64,000 nt of DNA from Phascolarctos cinereus (Eukaryota > Chordata > Mammalia > Diprotodontia > Phascolarctidae). The position numbers and the translations under genes are program-made. Below the pieces are notes generated by a model. That model was not told where the DNA came from, did no database searches, and saw only the letters and a list, made by a program, of their open reading frames with translations. Each line of letters starts with the position of its first letter. Position 1 is the first letter of the stretch. Shown here piece after piece: positions 54,761 to 64,000 of the stretch. The stretch spans positions 17,358,501 to 17,422,500 of the forward strand of contig NW_018343991.1 of NCBI RefSeq assembly GCF_002099425.1. The letters run 5' to 3'.

Positions 54761-54842
<82 letters not shown>
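54761..54842. repeat. (CT)n microsatellite
   Basis: About 40 CT units with one interruption (CTTT) near 54826. Confidence 0.99.
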
Positions 54843-54884
54843 TTTTAATTTGGCTAAACTTTCATTAAACTGTCCTTATAAAGA

Positions 54885-55290
54885 AAAATAAGGCAGCCAA
54901 CAGTAAAAGGGGAGCTTTTGTTCCCCGTGGGAAGGGGCTAAGCCGAACTTGGCAAAGAAAACAGGTCTTAACCCCTTCACGGCTGACTGGGAAAGCAGAT
55001 GAGGTGGAAAAGTTTCTCCCACCCCTCCTGAGCCCCGGGGGGGAATCTCCTCAACCCATCAGATGGGTTCTGAATACTCTTAGGAGTGGCCCCATAAGGT
55101 GTGGTGTCTTTCCAGATTTCAGTAGATGTGTTCTCCCCCCAGGAGAAATGAGACATGGGGGTGATAGGGGAGGAGGGAAGGAGTTGGCCCTACAGCTGCA
55201 CACTTTGACAGCCAAATCACTGGGGTCCCATGATGGAGAAATCATGATGCTGGTGACAGGACAATGGCCCTGTGTGACAAAAGACATGAG
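54885..55290. other. no gene seen; apparently unique DNA
   Basis: No repeat signature until a MIR starts near 55290. A 105-codon plus frame at 55004-55321 runs into the MIR and has no known domain. Confidence 0.35.
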
Positions 55291-55349
55291 CTGCAGTACC
55301 AGCTCTAATACTCATTATTAGCTTGGTGACCCTGGGCAAGTCACTTGTC

Positions 55350-55830
55350 TTCAAGTACAGTGGACAGAGCGCTAAATTAGGTATTAGTAGAAGACCTGAT
55401 TTCTGCACCATTGTTTACATGTGTGACCTCGGAACAGGCCACCTAAACTCTGGGCCTTAGTTTCTTCCTCTGGAAAATGAGGAGATTGGACTAGAACAGG
55501 ATTGGGGAACCTGCAGCCTCAAGGCCACATATGGCCTTCTAGGTCCTTGGGTGCGGCCTTTTGACTGAGTCCAAGTTTTATAGAACAAATCCTTTTATGA
55601 AGGGGATTTGTTCTTGAGTGACCTTGAGGTCACAGGCTCCCCACCCCTGGACTAGATGATCTCTGAGAGTCTCTTCTGGATCCAAATCTATGACTTTTCT
55701 TTGCCATTCTTAGCCCTAATGTCCTCATCTTTAAGATGGGGATGATGCCACTTATTGTACCTGTCCCACAGGGCTGTTCAAAGGAAAATCTTTTGTAAAT
55801 CTTACAGTTTTAATAAAAGTGGGTTATTTG
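55350..55830 (+). repeat. MIR-type SINEs, one split by a hAT MITE
   Basis: A sense MIR runs from "gtggacagagcgctaaatta" to "gaggagattggactagaa" at 55496 and resumes at 55650 with "gactagatgatctctgagag" and "tccaaatctatgac". A second MIR 3' half follows ("cccacagggctgttcaaagg"). Confidence 0.88.
55497..55649. mobile_element. palindromic hAT MITE with 8-bp target duplication
   Basis: A 153-bp element between "gactagaa" (55489-55496) and "gactagat" (55650-55657). Left end "ggggaacctgcagcctcaag" and the inverse of the right end "ggggagcctgtgacctcaag" match at about 20 of 25 positions over the longer ends. A second inverted pair, GAACAAATCC (55583) and GGATTTGTTC (55604), lies inside. No coding capacity. 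Confidence 0.92.
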
Positions 55831-55857
55831 AATAATAATCCATTGATATTTTAATGC

Positions 55858-56065
55858 TGAGAGGTGCCAAGGAAAGAAAGCTGGATTCGGAGTCAGAAGC
55901 CCTAGCGTAGCTTGCATTCTGATTCTGCTACTTCCTACCTTGACCGTGATCTTGGGCAAGTCTCCTAACCATTCTGGTCCTCAATTTCCTTATCTGTAAA
56001 ATAAGAGGTTTGACCTAGATGATCGATAAGGGCCCTTCCTGCTCTCAATCTATGTCCCTATGAGA
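55858..56065 (+). repeat. MIR-type SINE
   Basis: "gaaagctggattcggagtca", "ttctgctacttcctaccttg", "atcttgggcaagtctcctaa" and "gacctagatgatcgataagg". Confidence 0.88.
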
Positions 56066-56509
56066 TGGATAATTATTATTGTTATTATCATTAATAAAGA
56101 AAACTCTGCCCTTCCTGCTTGCTAGGCCCTAAGCCTGTCTTTGAGACACAAGGAGGGCAGGGCTGCCAGCCCAGAGGAAGAAGGGGTCACCCCAGCTTTC
56201 ACTTCTAAATCAGAGACTCAAAATGTCAGGAAAATAAGCTCAGACCTCCCTCTCTTCCAGGGCCTGGTACCCCAGAGTGTCTATACAAATATGGCATAGA
56301 AAGTGAATTTTAATCAGCCAGCACTAGGGAGAACTACTGTGGACCACTGCCATAATGATCATCCCCATCCACACACTCCTTGACCTTGAGAATTAGTTCT
56401 CCTTTCACCACCAGCCCATTCTCTCAATAAGCAGCCCTATTCCCCAATTCCTAGAATGAGTTTGTTTAGCCAGTTTCTCCACCTTGAAAGCTAGCATCTG
56501 ACAGGAATA

Positions 56510-57215
56510 GGATTCAGCTGGAGTATTGTGTCCAATTTTAGAAGTCATATTTTAGGAAAGACACTGACAAACTGAAGGCATCAAGAAGATGAGGACACTG
56601 GAAATAGCCAAGAACAATAATATTACCAACAAGCATTTAGCATTTACTATATACCAGGCGCTGTGCTGAGCACTGAAAGTACAGAGACAGGCAAAAACAC
56701 CATTGAAGGAATTGAGGATATGTAGCCAACCAGATAAGGAAATTAGGGGTGAAGATGGTGGTGGTCTCCAAATAGGGAAGCAGAAAAATGGTCGAAAGAG
56801 TACTTGAATGTGGAGTAAGAGGAGCTAGGTTCAAATCTGGGCTTTGCTCCTTACTAACTACGTGACCTTGGGAACTTGCCTAACCTCATTGGGGCCCCAT
56901 GTTCTCATCTATAAAAGGAGAGGTTAAACTAAATGGCCCCTAAGATATTTTCCAGTTCTAAATGATCCGTGATCCTCAAAATATCTGAAGGGCTGTGTTG
57001 TGAAAGAAGGATTAGGTTGGTTCTACTCAGCCCTAAAGAATAGGAGCGACAAGAGGAAGTCATAGAAAGGGAAATTTTAGTCCATTAAAGGGAAAACTTC
57101 CTAATAATTAAAGCTTTCCAAAAGGGGAATGGACCACCTTAGAAAGTCAATGAAAAACTTCAAATGGAGCCTAGCTGGCCTCCAAGACTCTTTTTGCTCT
57201 AAGATTCTAGGATTC
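56510..57215 (+). repeat. L3/CR1-clade LINE 3' region, interrupted by L2 and MIR
   Basis: L3 parts: 56510-56620 ("gtattgtgtccaattttaga") and 56985-57215 ("atctgaagggctgtgttgtg", "aaacttcctaataattaaag", "attctaggattc"). Between them are an antisense L2 end (56630-56765, "taccaggcgctgtgctgagc") and a sense MIR (56780-56980, "gctaggttcaaatctgggct"). Confidence 0.8.
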
Positions 57216-57219
57216 CCTG

Positions 57220-57735
57220 GCTCTCATAGAACAGGAACCTTTTCCTTTTCCTTCATGAAAATCAGCCTTCTCTACTCCCAAACTCTCACCCTACCAACTC
57301 ATCAGCAAAAATGAGCACATAGTCAGCAGGTTGACTCATCGTTTTTTTTAAAAAGTCTGCCATTTCCTATTCAGATCCATAGGTTTGGTCCAAGATGCAA
57401 TCATGCTTTTGCCCACAGATTGCTGTGACAATAGGTGGCACTGCTCATGAAGAAAGCATGGAATGTAGGGAAGGACATGTTGGCCTTTGGTATGGCCAGT
57501 AGTTAAGAATCCTCATTCCCATGGGTGATGGTTAATTACAACTAACTTTCTATGACCTCCACTAATTGGGCTGACCAATGCCTCTCCAGCCAACTAGTGT
57601 ATCTCTACCTGTGCTTCCATCTATCCTGTTTCCCTTCCATCCCCATCTGTTCCCCAAATAGAATTGTATGGGGAAATGGTAGACTGTCTGAATCTAAAGA
57701 GTCTTAACTTGCTCTTGTACAAAAAGAGGCCACAG
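57220..57735. other. no gene seen
   Basis: About 500 bp of apparently unique DNA, with no recognised element. Confidence 0.3.
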
Positions 57736-57739
57736 GTTT

Positions 57740-58765
57740 TTAAGTAGAATCAGAACCACTTGTAGTGTTGGAACTAGATTCAACCAGCGATTTGGATGAA
57801 GGCATATATAGTCTTCAGGTTGTGTCCTCATTTGTTTTGTTAAGATTTTTATCAGTGATTTGGATAAAGGTATACGTGACATTTTTATTGAATTTTTAGG
57901 TGATGCAAAGCTAAGGGAGAGCTAAGATAGCAAATAATAAAACCACGATTCCCCACTCCCTCAAAAAAAGAAAAAAACCTCAATGAGGGTTGGATAATGG
58001 ATCAAATATAATGAAGTGAAATTGGATAGAAATCAGTGTAAATCCCTACACTTGGGCTAAAAGATAGGGGAGGCATAGCAAGACAATACTGTATGTGAAA
58101 AAGATCTGAACATCTTAATGGATTGCAAGCTTAGCAAGTCAACAATGTCCTTATTTTTTAATAAATAAATGCTACCCTAGGTGGTATTGAGAAACATAGT
58201 TTCCCAAACCAGAGAGGTGAAAATTCTAGTATTCTGCCTGGTCAGATCATAACTGGAATGTTGAGTTCATTCCTATGTGCCACGATGTAAGGAGGATACC
58301 TTACAAGATGAAAAGCATCCAGAAATGGGTGGCCAGGATTGTGAGAAGACTCAAGAATAAAATATACAAGAATCATTTTAAGGAACTGGGGATGTTGAGC
58401 TTGGAGAAAACATGAAGGAAGGTTGTACTTTCATAATATTTGAAGGACTGTATCTATATAAGAGGGGCATGACTTGTTCTGTGCAGCTTGGAGGGAAGAA
58501 CTAGAAGCAGCTGGCCAAAACTGTAGAGAGGCAGATTTAAGCTAGATATTTAAAAAAAAAAAAGTCTTCCTAATTAAAGCTCTTCAAGAGTGGAAATTCT
58601 GGCCTCTGAAGGTAATGAGCTCTCCCTTATTGGAAGTCTTCAAGAAGAAGCTGGATTACTACCACTCACTGGGGATGTTATTAAGGGGAAATTCTTATCC
58701 TAGTTGGACTAAGCAGCCTCTGAGGGCCATCCTACACAGTAAAATGAGGAGTTTGCATTAGATAA
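57740..58765 (+). repeat. L3/CR1-clade LINE, about 1.0 kb including decayed reverse transcriptase end
   Basis: The start keeps coding remains: "atcagtgatttggataaagg" (F-NDLDKG), "ggtgatgcaaagctaaggga" (the ADDTKLGG region) and "aaatccctacacttgggcta" (the KC--LHLG region). The 3' part has "gaaatgggtggccaggattg", "gaaggactgtatctatataa", "tggaagtcttcaagaagaag" and "ggactaagcagcctctgagg". It is the longest L3 piece in sense orientation here. Confidence 0.88.
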
Positions 58766-58969
58766 TCTTTAAGATTCCTCCTCTTTAGAGGGGATTTCAA
58801 AACAACTTGAAAATGTAGTGATGGAGGAAAATCTGACCATATGAGACATCATTTGGGGACATCATTTCTCTTGTCTGTGAGTTTCTGTGTCAGAAACCAC
58901 CCTTCATCTTCCAAATTGGTTTTGGGTAAAATGATCAGTCTAATTGCTTCTGGTATCTAGAAAAGCTAA

Positions 58970-59220
58970 TTAAAGTAATAAGACTTGGCACTTGTATAAT
59001 AATAATAAAAATAATAATACTTTGCACATATATAGCACCTTTCATCCAAGGATCACAAAGACCTTTACAAACATTAATTAATTCTCACAACAGTCCTGGT
59101 GAGGTAGGTATAATTATCCCTATTTTACAGCTGGATAAATTGAGGCATGGAGAAGTTCATTGTTGTGCCAAAGATCACACAGTAAATCTATGGCCATGTC
59201 AGTGTCAGAAATCCAAGAGT
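58970..59220 (-). repeat. MIR-type SINE, antisense, long form
   Basis: An AAT-rich head (58998-59025) leads into "atatagcacctttcatccaa", "caacagtcctggtgaggtag" and "tttacagctggataaattga". Confidence 0.85.
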
Positions 59221-59304
59221 ATAATCCCAGCATCAGCATGACATAGGAAAAAGGACTTAAAAAGCTGCTCAATTACCTGACTTAGCCTTGAATAAGGGTT
59301 CAAC

Positions 59305-59480
59305 CAAAGGCAATGCACTGATTGGGAAAGGGCATTGGATTTTGAATCCAAGAATTTTAATTTGCATCCAGGTTCTGTCCCTTGGTTCTGTGACATTGAG
59401 CAAGCCATTTAAACGCCTCTGGGCCTCAGTTTTCTGTACTGTAAAATGGGGTGAGAGGGGTTGGATGAGATCAGTGGTCC
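59305..59480 (+). repeat. MIR-type SINE
   Basis: "agggcattggattttgaatc", "gttctgtgacattgagcaag" and "gtactgtaaaatggggtgag". Confidence 0.82.
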
Positions 59481-59534
59481 CCAGTCAGAGATGTGCTACT
59501 AAATATTTAACAACCAGCTCTTCCCTCCCCCAAA

Positions 59535-59725
59535 AAATTTAAGTTTAATATGCATTATTAACATCTTCTCCACCACTTTTTGAAAGTCTATACAATCAAC
59601 AAAAGAATAAACCAAGCCCTGATTTATAGCATTTGCTGATTTCTGAGGTGTAGGTGTTCACACTGGAAATTTAACAATCAGCTCTCCATAACTAGTTCCA
59701 GCTGGTTCCAATATGCCCCTGCTCC
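59535..59725. repeat. unclassified interspersed repeat, copy B
   Basis: It aligns along its length with 16245-16440: "cattattaacatcttctcca", "accaagccctgatt", "gcatttgctgatttctgagg", "gttcacactggaaatttaac" and "cccctgctc". A hAT-like "cagtggtccccag" at 59473 may be its true left end. Confidence 0.6.
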
Positions 59726-59729
59726 CAGC

Positions 59730-60185
59730 ATAAGGGCCACAGACCCCTGGTGGGCTACAGAAATTTTGCAAGTGATCTATGAATTCACACATAAGCAAAT
59801 ATTCCTACAATAGGTTGAATGGATGGTGGTCCAGCCTTTGAATCACAGGGACCTGGGCTAAAGTATGCTTCTGGTATATACAGATTGTTCTAACTGAGCT
59901 TATCGTCTGCATGTAGGCCAGTGGCTATAAAGCTCTATAAATGCAGCACAGAAAAACCAGGCAAGTTCAGGACCCTCTAGCATGAACAGACCTGACTTTG
60001 GCCTTGTGCTCTCAGCCTTAGTAACTGAGGTCCCTAGGACTTGAGGAGTTGAAGCCCATGGGAAGTAATAAGCACAAACACTGCTGGACAAAGGCTTAGT
60101 GTCACATTCAGTGCACCTAGTAGGTTTCCTCAGCTAGCAAAATGGGGTTCATTAGGAAGGGTATTACTTCTCTCCCTCCAGAATT
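59730..60185. other. no gene seen
   Basis: About 450 bp with no recognised gene. 59730-59800 ("ccacagacccctggtgggct") may belong to a decayed DNA transposon. Confidence 0.3.
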
Positions 60186-60189
60186 AAGC

Positions 60190-61175
60190 AGAATGTCTAA
60201 TGCCTCTTCTTTGTGACAGTCCTTAAAATACTTGAACAGCATCATGCCCTGCTTCTCTTTTTCAGGCTTAACATCAATCACCAATCCTTTAAATTATTCT
60301 CACACAGGCCTATGCTGTAAGGCCTTTCATCATCCACACCGCTCTCCTCTGAGAACTTTCCAACTTATCAAAGCCCTAACCAAAATCTGGCACTCAGAAT
60401 TGAACACGATGCTCCAGGTATGGTGTGCTCAGAGCACAGTCAAATGATCACCTCCCTGATCCTGGATATTGTGACTCTCCAAATTCAGTCTAAATTAGTA
60501 TCTCTTATCACTCAGTAAGAGCTTGCTAGCCACTAAAACTCCCAGATCTACTCTAGACAAACTGCTATCTAGCTACACTTCAACTTCCAGGACTTATAAA
60601 GTAATGGGTTTTTTTTAATCCCAAATGTAGGATTTTAAATTTCCTCTTATAAGATTCAGCTCAACATTCTAGTATATAATCTCTTAGATTACTCTCTCCA
60701 TGATTGAAAGCATTAGCTGTTCCTTCTAGTTTTAAGTCATCTTCAGATTTTGTAAGCATGTCATCTAATCCCTTTATCCAAGGCACTGATAAGAATCATG
60801 TTACATATAATATAGGGGCCCTTGACTAGAGACTCCCTTTAAAGGTGAAGTTGATCTTTCTGGACCTACATTCAAATCCACCAAGCTGATCTTGCCCACA
60901 ACTCTCTCTGTCTTGTCCTCAAGGACAGAACAGGGGACTTCATCACATGCCTGGTGAAAATCTAGCTAAACTGTGTGTACAACATTCCCTTGATCCACCA
61001 GTCTAGTTAGCCCTCCAAGAATGGAATGAGATTCACCTGGCATGACCTGCTCTTTTCAGATTCTCTTGTCTTTTATTGATCACTGTTTCCTTTTCTAGTT
61101 GGTCACTAACCAACCTTTTAATAACATGTTCTGGAATTTGGACAGGTCTCTAAGTCAGGTCCTACACTTATGCTT
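60190..61175 (-). repeat. L3/CR1-clade LINE, antisense, about 1.0 kb
   Basis: Read on the minus strand, it starts near 61175 with the decayed reverse transcriptase core: "ttgatccaccagtctagtta" is the antisense of a LVDQGN stretch, next to the DFSKAFDT region near 60950. "ttatccaaggcactgataag" is antisense of the NDLDKG region. The 3' part near 60250 ("catgccctgcttctcttttt") matches the sense copy at 58380 in reverse. Confidence 0.85.
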
Positions 61176-61182
61176 ATAGTCT

Positions 61183-61352
61183 TCTGGTTTTTGTTTGTTT
61201 GTTTGTTTGTTTTTGGTGAGGCAATCAGGGTTAAGTGACTTGCCCAGGGTCACATAGCTAGTGACTGTCAAGTGTCTGAGGCCAGATTTGAACTCAGGTC
61301 CTCTTGATTCCAAAACTGGAGCTCTATCCACTTACCACCTAGCTGCCCCAGT
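61183..61352 (-). repeat. tRNA-derived CORE-SINE, antisense
   Basis: A (TTTG)n tail, "gttaagtgacttgcccaggg", "gatttgaactcaggtcctct" and "ccacctagctgcccc". Same family as 54171 in reverse. Confidence 0.93.
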
Positions 61353-61409
61353 CTTTTTTTTTTTGAAAGACTAGACAATATCTGCCCTTATTTAGCCCTG
61401 AGGTGCCAC

Positions 61410-61690
61410 GACTACTAATATTAATAATAATGGAATAATAATTGAGGTAATAGCAACCTATTTGTATGGGACTCTAACTTTTTCAAAGTGCTTTTTTCAC
61501 AACCACCCTATAGTGTAGTTAGTACAAGTAAAAGTTACATCAACTGTAAAATAAGAATAGTTAGGCTCAGTGGGGCTAATTGACTTGCCTATGGTCACAC
61601 GGCAAGCAAGAGTTGAAATCAGAAGTCCTGGATTTAACTGCTGGCTCTCTCTCAGTCTTTCTACCAGACCACATTATCCCTCAGCATTAA
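61410..61690 (-). repeat. MIR-type SINE, antisense, long form
   Basis: "tacaagtaaaagttacatca", "ggtcacacggcaagcaagag" and "taccagaccacattatccct". It is diverged, with an AAT-rich head at 61415-61445. Confidence 0.75.
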
Positions 61691-61699
61691 TCATGGTTT

Positions 61700-62880
61700 C
61701 CTTACCTGTAAAGTTGGTTGTTAGCAGCAATATGCCAGAATGGGGCTGACCCAGATTTGTCTTGTCTCCAGTAGCTGAATAGCTATCAGGGAGTTACTCT
61801 CTGGTTGGCACCAATTTTTTCTGAAGGTCTGGTATTATTACGGTCATTATAATTATTGAGTCTAGTCTCCCCTTCCCTTCCAAGGGTAGAATCCACTAGC
61901 TTTCCATCCCCTACTGAGTCCCTCCTTGAAGGGCAGATTCAAAATCATCAATAGCATGCCGCCATTGAAGGTCCAATCCAGGTCAGTAATACCTGAGTAC
62001 AATGGTTCCCACTTGTACATGATAGACAGGTTGGGATACCACCCTTGCCTCTGCGGGCAGACTATCACACCTTCTCATAGTGACAGCTCTGGGAAGGGAA
62101 AATAATGACCAGGCTCCCTTCGGTCTCCACTTGTTGAGGCCTAGTGAATTGCCCCAGTTGAGAATCCTTTGTGATCAAGTGATCTTTTTCTAGGGTCATT
62201 GACCATGTCAGCAGAGGGCCAATAGGTCAGCTTCCACATCCTCTCTCACCCTAAATACCAGCCCTGCCTCAGGCCTCCTGACCAAGAAGCTTCTCCAACT
62301 GCCAACACCTCTGTGGCCAGCTTAGCAAGGCCTGTCATTCGGTGGATTATTTTATTTTACTTGGAGAGTTGAGGTGTGGGGGGAGATTCCAAATGTTTGC
62401 CTGAAATGGTTCAATATTCCCCTCATTAAAGGCTGGCAGTCTGGTGCCCTAGGGAACTTCCCTCTACCCCACCCAAGTACCTCCAACTGCTAAGAAACGT
62501 TCCGAAGGGCTGGGCTGGGGAATGGGGGAGGTCTCTGAAGACCCATCTGAGCTGTCTGGCAATGAGAACCCTCCCCTTCCCACCTCACAAATATGATAAT
62601 ATTCTCTAAAAAAGATTCTCACATTGCTGAATTTTTGAGGCTGGGCTCTTATTAATAACCCTTGGCTAGATTGACACAGGAATACTTAACCTTTAATATA
62701 AATTTCCTGCTCCCATATATTTCAGTGAAAAGTATTGAATTTATTGGCAAAGAGGACAAACAAAAAACTCTCTGGAGATATTAAACATATAAAAATCCAG
62801 ATGTTTCCAGCATCAGGGCTTTCCCCACCTCCCTCAGTTTCTCTCTTTCTTCCCAGGCTCTCGGATATTGTAACACAATG
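61700..62880. other. no gene seen; apparently unique DNA, possible regulatory parts at 62150-62260 and 62580-62800
   Basis: About 1.2 kb without repeat signature. 62580-62800 holds "tattaataacccttggctag" and "ctcccatatatttcagtgaa". Conserved function cannot be judged from the sequence alone. Confidence 0.4.
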
Positions 62881-62884
62881 TGTG

Positions 62885-62887
<3 letters not shown>

Positions 62888-62932
<45 letters not shown>
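62888..62932. repeat. (CA)n microsatellite
   Basis: About 22 CA units; the second large (CA)n in the window. The Thr-His and Cys-Val frames here are artefacts. Confidence 0.99.
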
Positions 62933-62933
<1 letters not shown>

Positions 62934-62949
62934 GCACACACCCTTTTAG

Positions 62950-63680
62950 ACATAAAATGTGCTAGTGAAGGGGTATACGGCCCTCAGAGACAAAGGCTTC
63001 ATCCCCTCAAGCTTTTCCTCCCTGCCATCTTTCCTGCTCTTTCCACCAAAATCTACCCCCATCACAGGGCACATGCATTTCCTGTTTCTGCTGGCCAAGA
63101 TCTGGTCACCTTTGACCCTAGAAGGGACAGCAGCTCCTCCCAGCTTCCTGCAAGATGTCTGAGTGATGAGAGCTTATTGATTCTAGCCTCACAATATGGA
63201 GATGGGAGATAAAGTTCTGTTTGGTGTATATCTTTCTGTGGTCAAGACATCCCATTATCAGCCCCACAGGGTCAGGGCCTCTATGGATTTGGGAGCTCAC
63301 TGTGTGCCCTGCCAAGGGTCAGGGAAAGCCTTGTGCTAAGAAAGAAAGAATTTCCCTCATTATCTGATTAATCTTGAGGACTTCCCTGCCTTCCTTCCCC
63401 TCAACTTCCTACCACGTTGTATAGACTTAGAAAACTCCAAGGCCTCTAGGTCACCCTGATTTATTCATTGTTAGATGATTACATTAATTAGGAACCAGCA
63501 GGACCATAAATCCAGTGGTTTTCTCTGGCTTGATAAAACACACAATGGACATTGGAAGGATGTAGCACACAGTTCAGGCCCACAGGGCTAGCTGCTATAT
63601 GTAAAGGGAACTTGCTCTGAGCCTCAATGGGGGGATTCCTAACACTTTAAAATGAGAAACCAATTCTAACAAATTCAATT
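62950..63680. other. no gene seen; unique DNA with AT-core island at 63420-63560
   Basis: 63460-63520 contains "gttagatgattacattaatt" with a TAATTA core at 63485 and a GATTA motif. No repeat signature was found. A 110-codon frame overlapping the (CA)n has no known domain. Confidence 0.4.
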
Positions 63681-63684
63681 TTTA

Positions 63685-63845
63685 AAAGTTTATCAAGAAC
63701 TAACCATTAACCAGGCACTATGTAAAGTGCTAAGGACACAAAGATGACCAGAGACCATCTTTCACCTCAGTAAGTTTGTAATAGTTTGGTTCTTCAAGAA
63801 TCCATGGTTTCCATGGAGATCAAGAGCCCTCTACAACAGGAAGTC
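63685..63845 (-). repeat. L2 LINE 3' end, antisense
   Basis: "ttatcaagaactaaccatta", "accaggcactatgtaaagtg" and "aggacacaaagatgaccag". Confidence 0.75.
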
Positions 63846-63847
63846 TA

Positions 63848-63940
63848 GTGAAAAAAATACTGCTAAGAATCCAAAGACTTGAGTTCAGATCCTGCCCCTG
63901 TGTGACCTTGAACAAATTACTCAACCCCACTTGTATTTAA
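63848..63940 (+). repeat. MIR-type SINE fragment
   Basis: "gacttgagttcagatcctgc", "ccctgtgtgaccttgaacaa" and "attactcaaccccact". The 5' head is decayed. Confidence 0.78.
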
Positions 63941-63941
63941 A

Positions 63942-64000
63942 TCAGTAAGCATTTATTAAATGATTGCTGTGTGCCAGGCATCGTACTAGTGCTGGGGATA
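63942..64000 (-). repeat. L2 LINE 3' end, antisense, cut by window edge
   Basis: "agtaagcatttattaaatga" and "tgtgccaggcatcgtactag" are the antisense L2 terminus; the element continues past 64000. Confidence 0.85.

Noticed and set aside
1-64000. Retroviral or other LTR elements, Polintons
   Set aside because: I looked for paired long terminal repeats, primer-binding sites and gag, pol or env-like frames and saw none; the only reverse transcriptase remains are L1 and L3/CR1.
1-64000. CRISPR array or bacterial-type operon
   Set aside because: Repeats here are microsatellites and interspersed elements without spacer structure; the sequence is vertebrate.
1-64000. tRNA genes
   Set aside because: tRNA-like A and B box sequences occur only as heads of decayed tRNA-derived SINEs; no cloverleaf was recognised.

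Overview
This window is vertebrate nuclear DNA, almost certainly from a marsupial. The evidence is its repeats: tRNA-derived CORE-SINEs of the marsupial MAR1/WSINE type ("ggggcagctaggtgg" heads, "gaccctgggcaagtcactt" cores, some with "ccccaaatggggtc" tails), very many old MIR and L2 copies, CR1-clade L3 copies, and L1 elements of several ages. The sequence alone does not separate an Australian marsupial from an opossum. I found no host protein-coding exon, no RNA gene, no CRISPR array and no retroviral element. The longer open frames lie in transposons or microsatellites.

Layout. 1-14200: dense MIR, L2 and SINE copies around two islands of apparently unique DNA (about 5985-6340 with five TAATTA cores, and 7270-7470 with a consensus CRE) and a 330-bp AGC/AGT microsatellite at 8528. 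14215-15933: an L1 fragment that ends just after ORF1. 16245-19660: old repeats. 19688-29155: an ORF1-only L1 derivative (HAL1 type) split by a full-length L1 at 20200-26939, both with target-site duplications. 29300-36800: mostly unique or old-repeat DNA. 36850-40921: a very degraded L1 containing a SINE, a HAL1 tail, a second L1 5' end and a hAT MITE. 40922-47880: old repeats with one unique island at 45690-46010. 47884-50726: a second, uninterrupted HAL1-type element with a perfect 16-bp target-site duplication. 51700-64000: a 470-bp GGAA microsatellite, a unique stretch at 52690-53540, a palindromic hAT MITE inside a MIR, two L3/CR1 pieces in opposite orientation, and unique DNA from 61700 to the end region.

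The most informative material is the L1/HAL1 system. The two HAL1 copies share 5' UTR, ORF1, a spacer like that upstream of L1 ORF2, no ORF2, and two successive L1-like 3' tails. The second tail also occurs alone as a 206-bp insertion at 37931. The full-length L1 has two tandem 5' UTR repeats and a tandem 75-bp repeat in the ORF1 coiled coil.

With no exon visible and several AT-core-rich unique islands, the window reads as intergenic or large-intron DNA. Whether those islands are conserved enhancers cannot be decided from this sequence. Boundaries of old repeats are approximate (about 10-30 bp) unless a target-site duplication fixes them.
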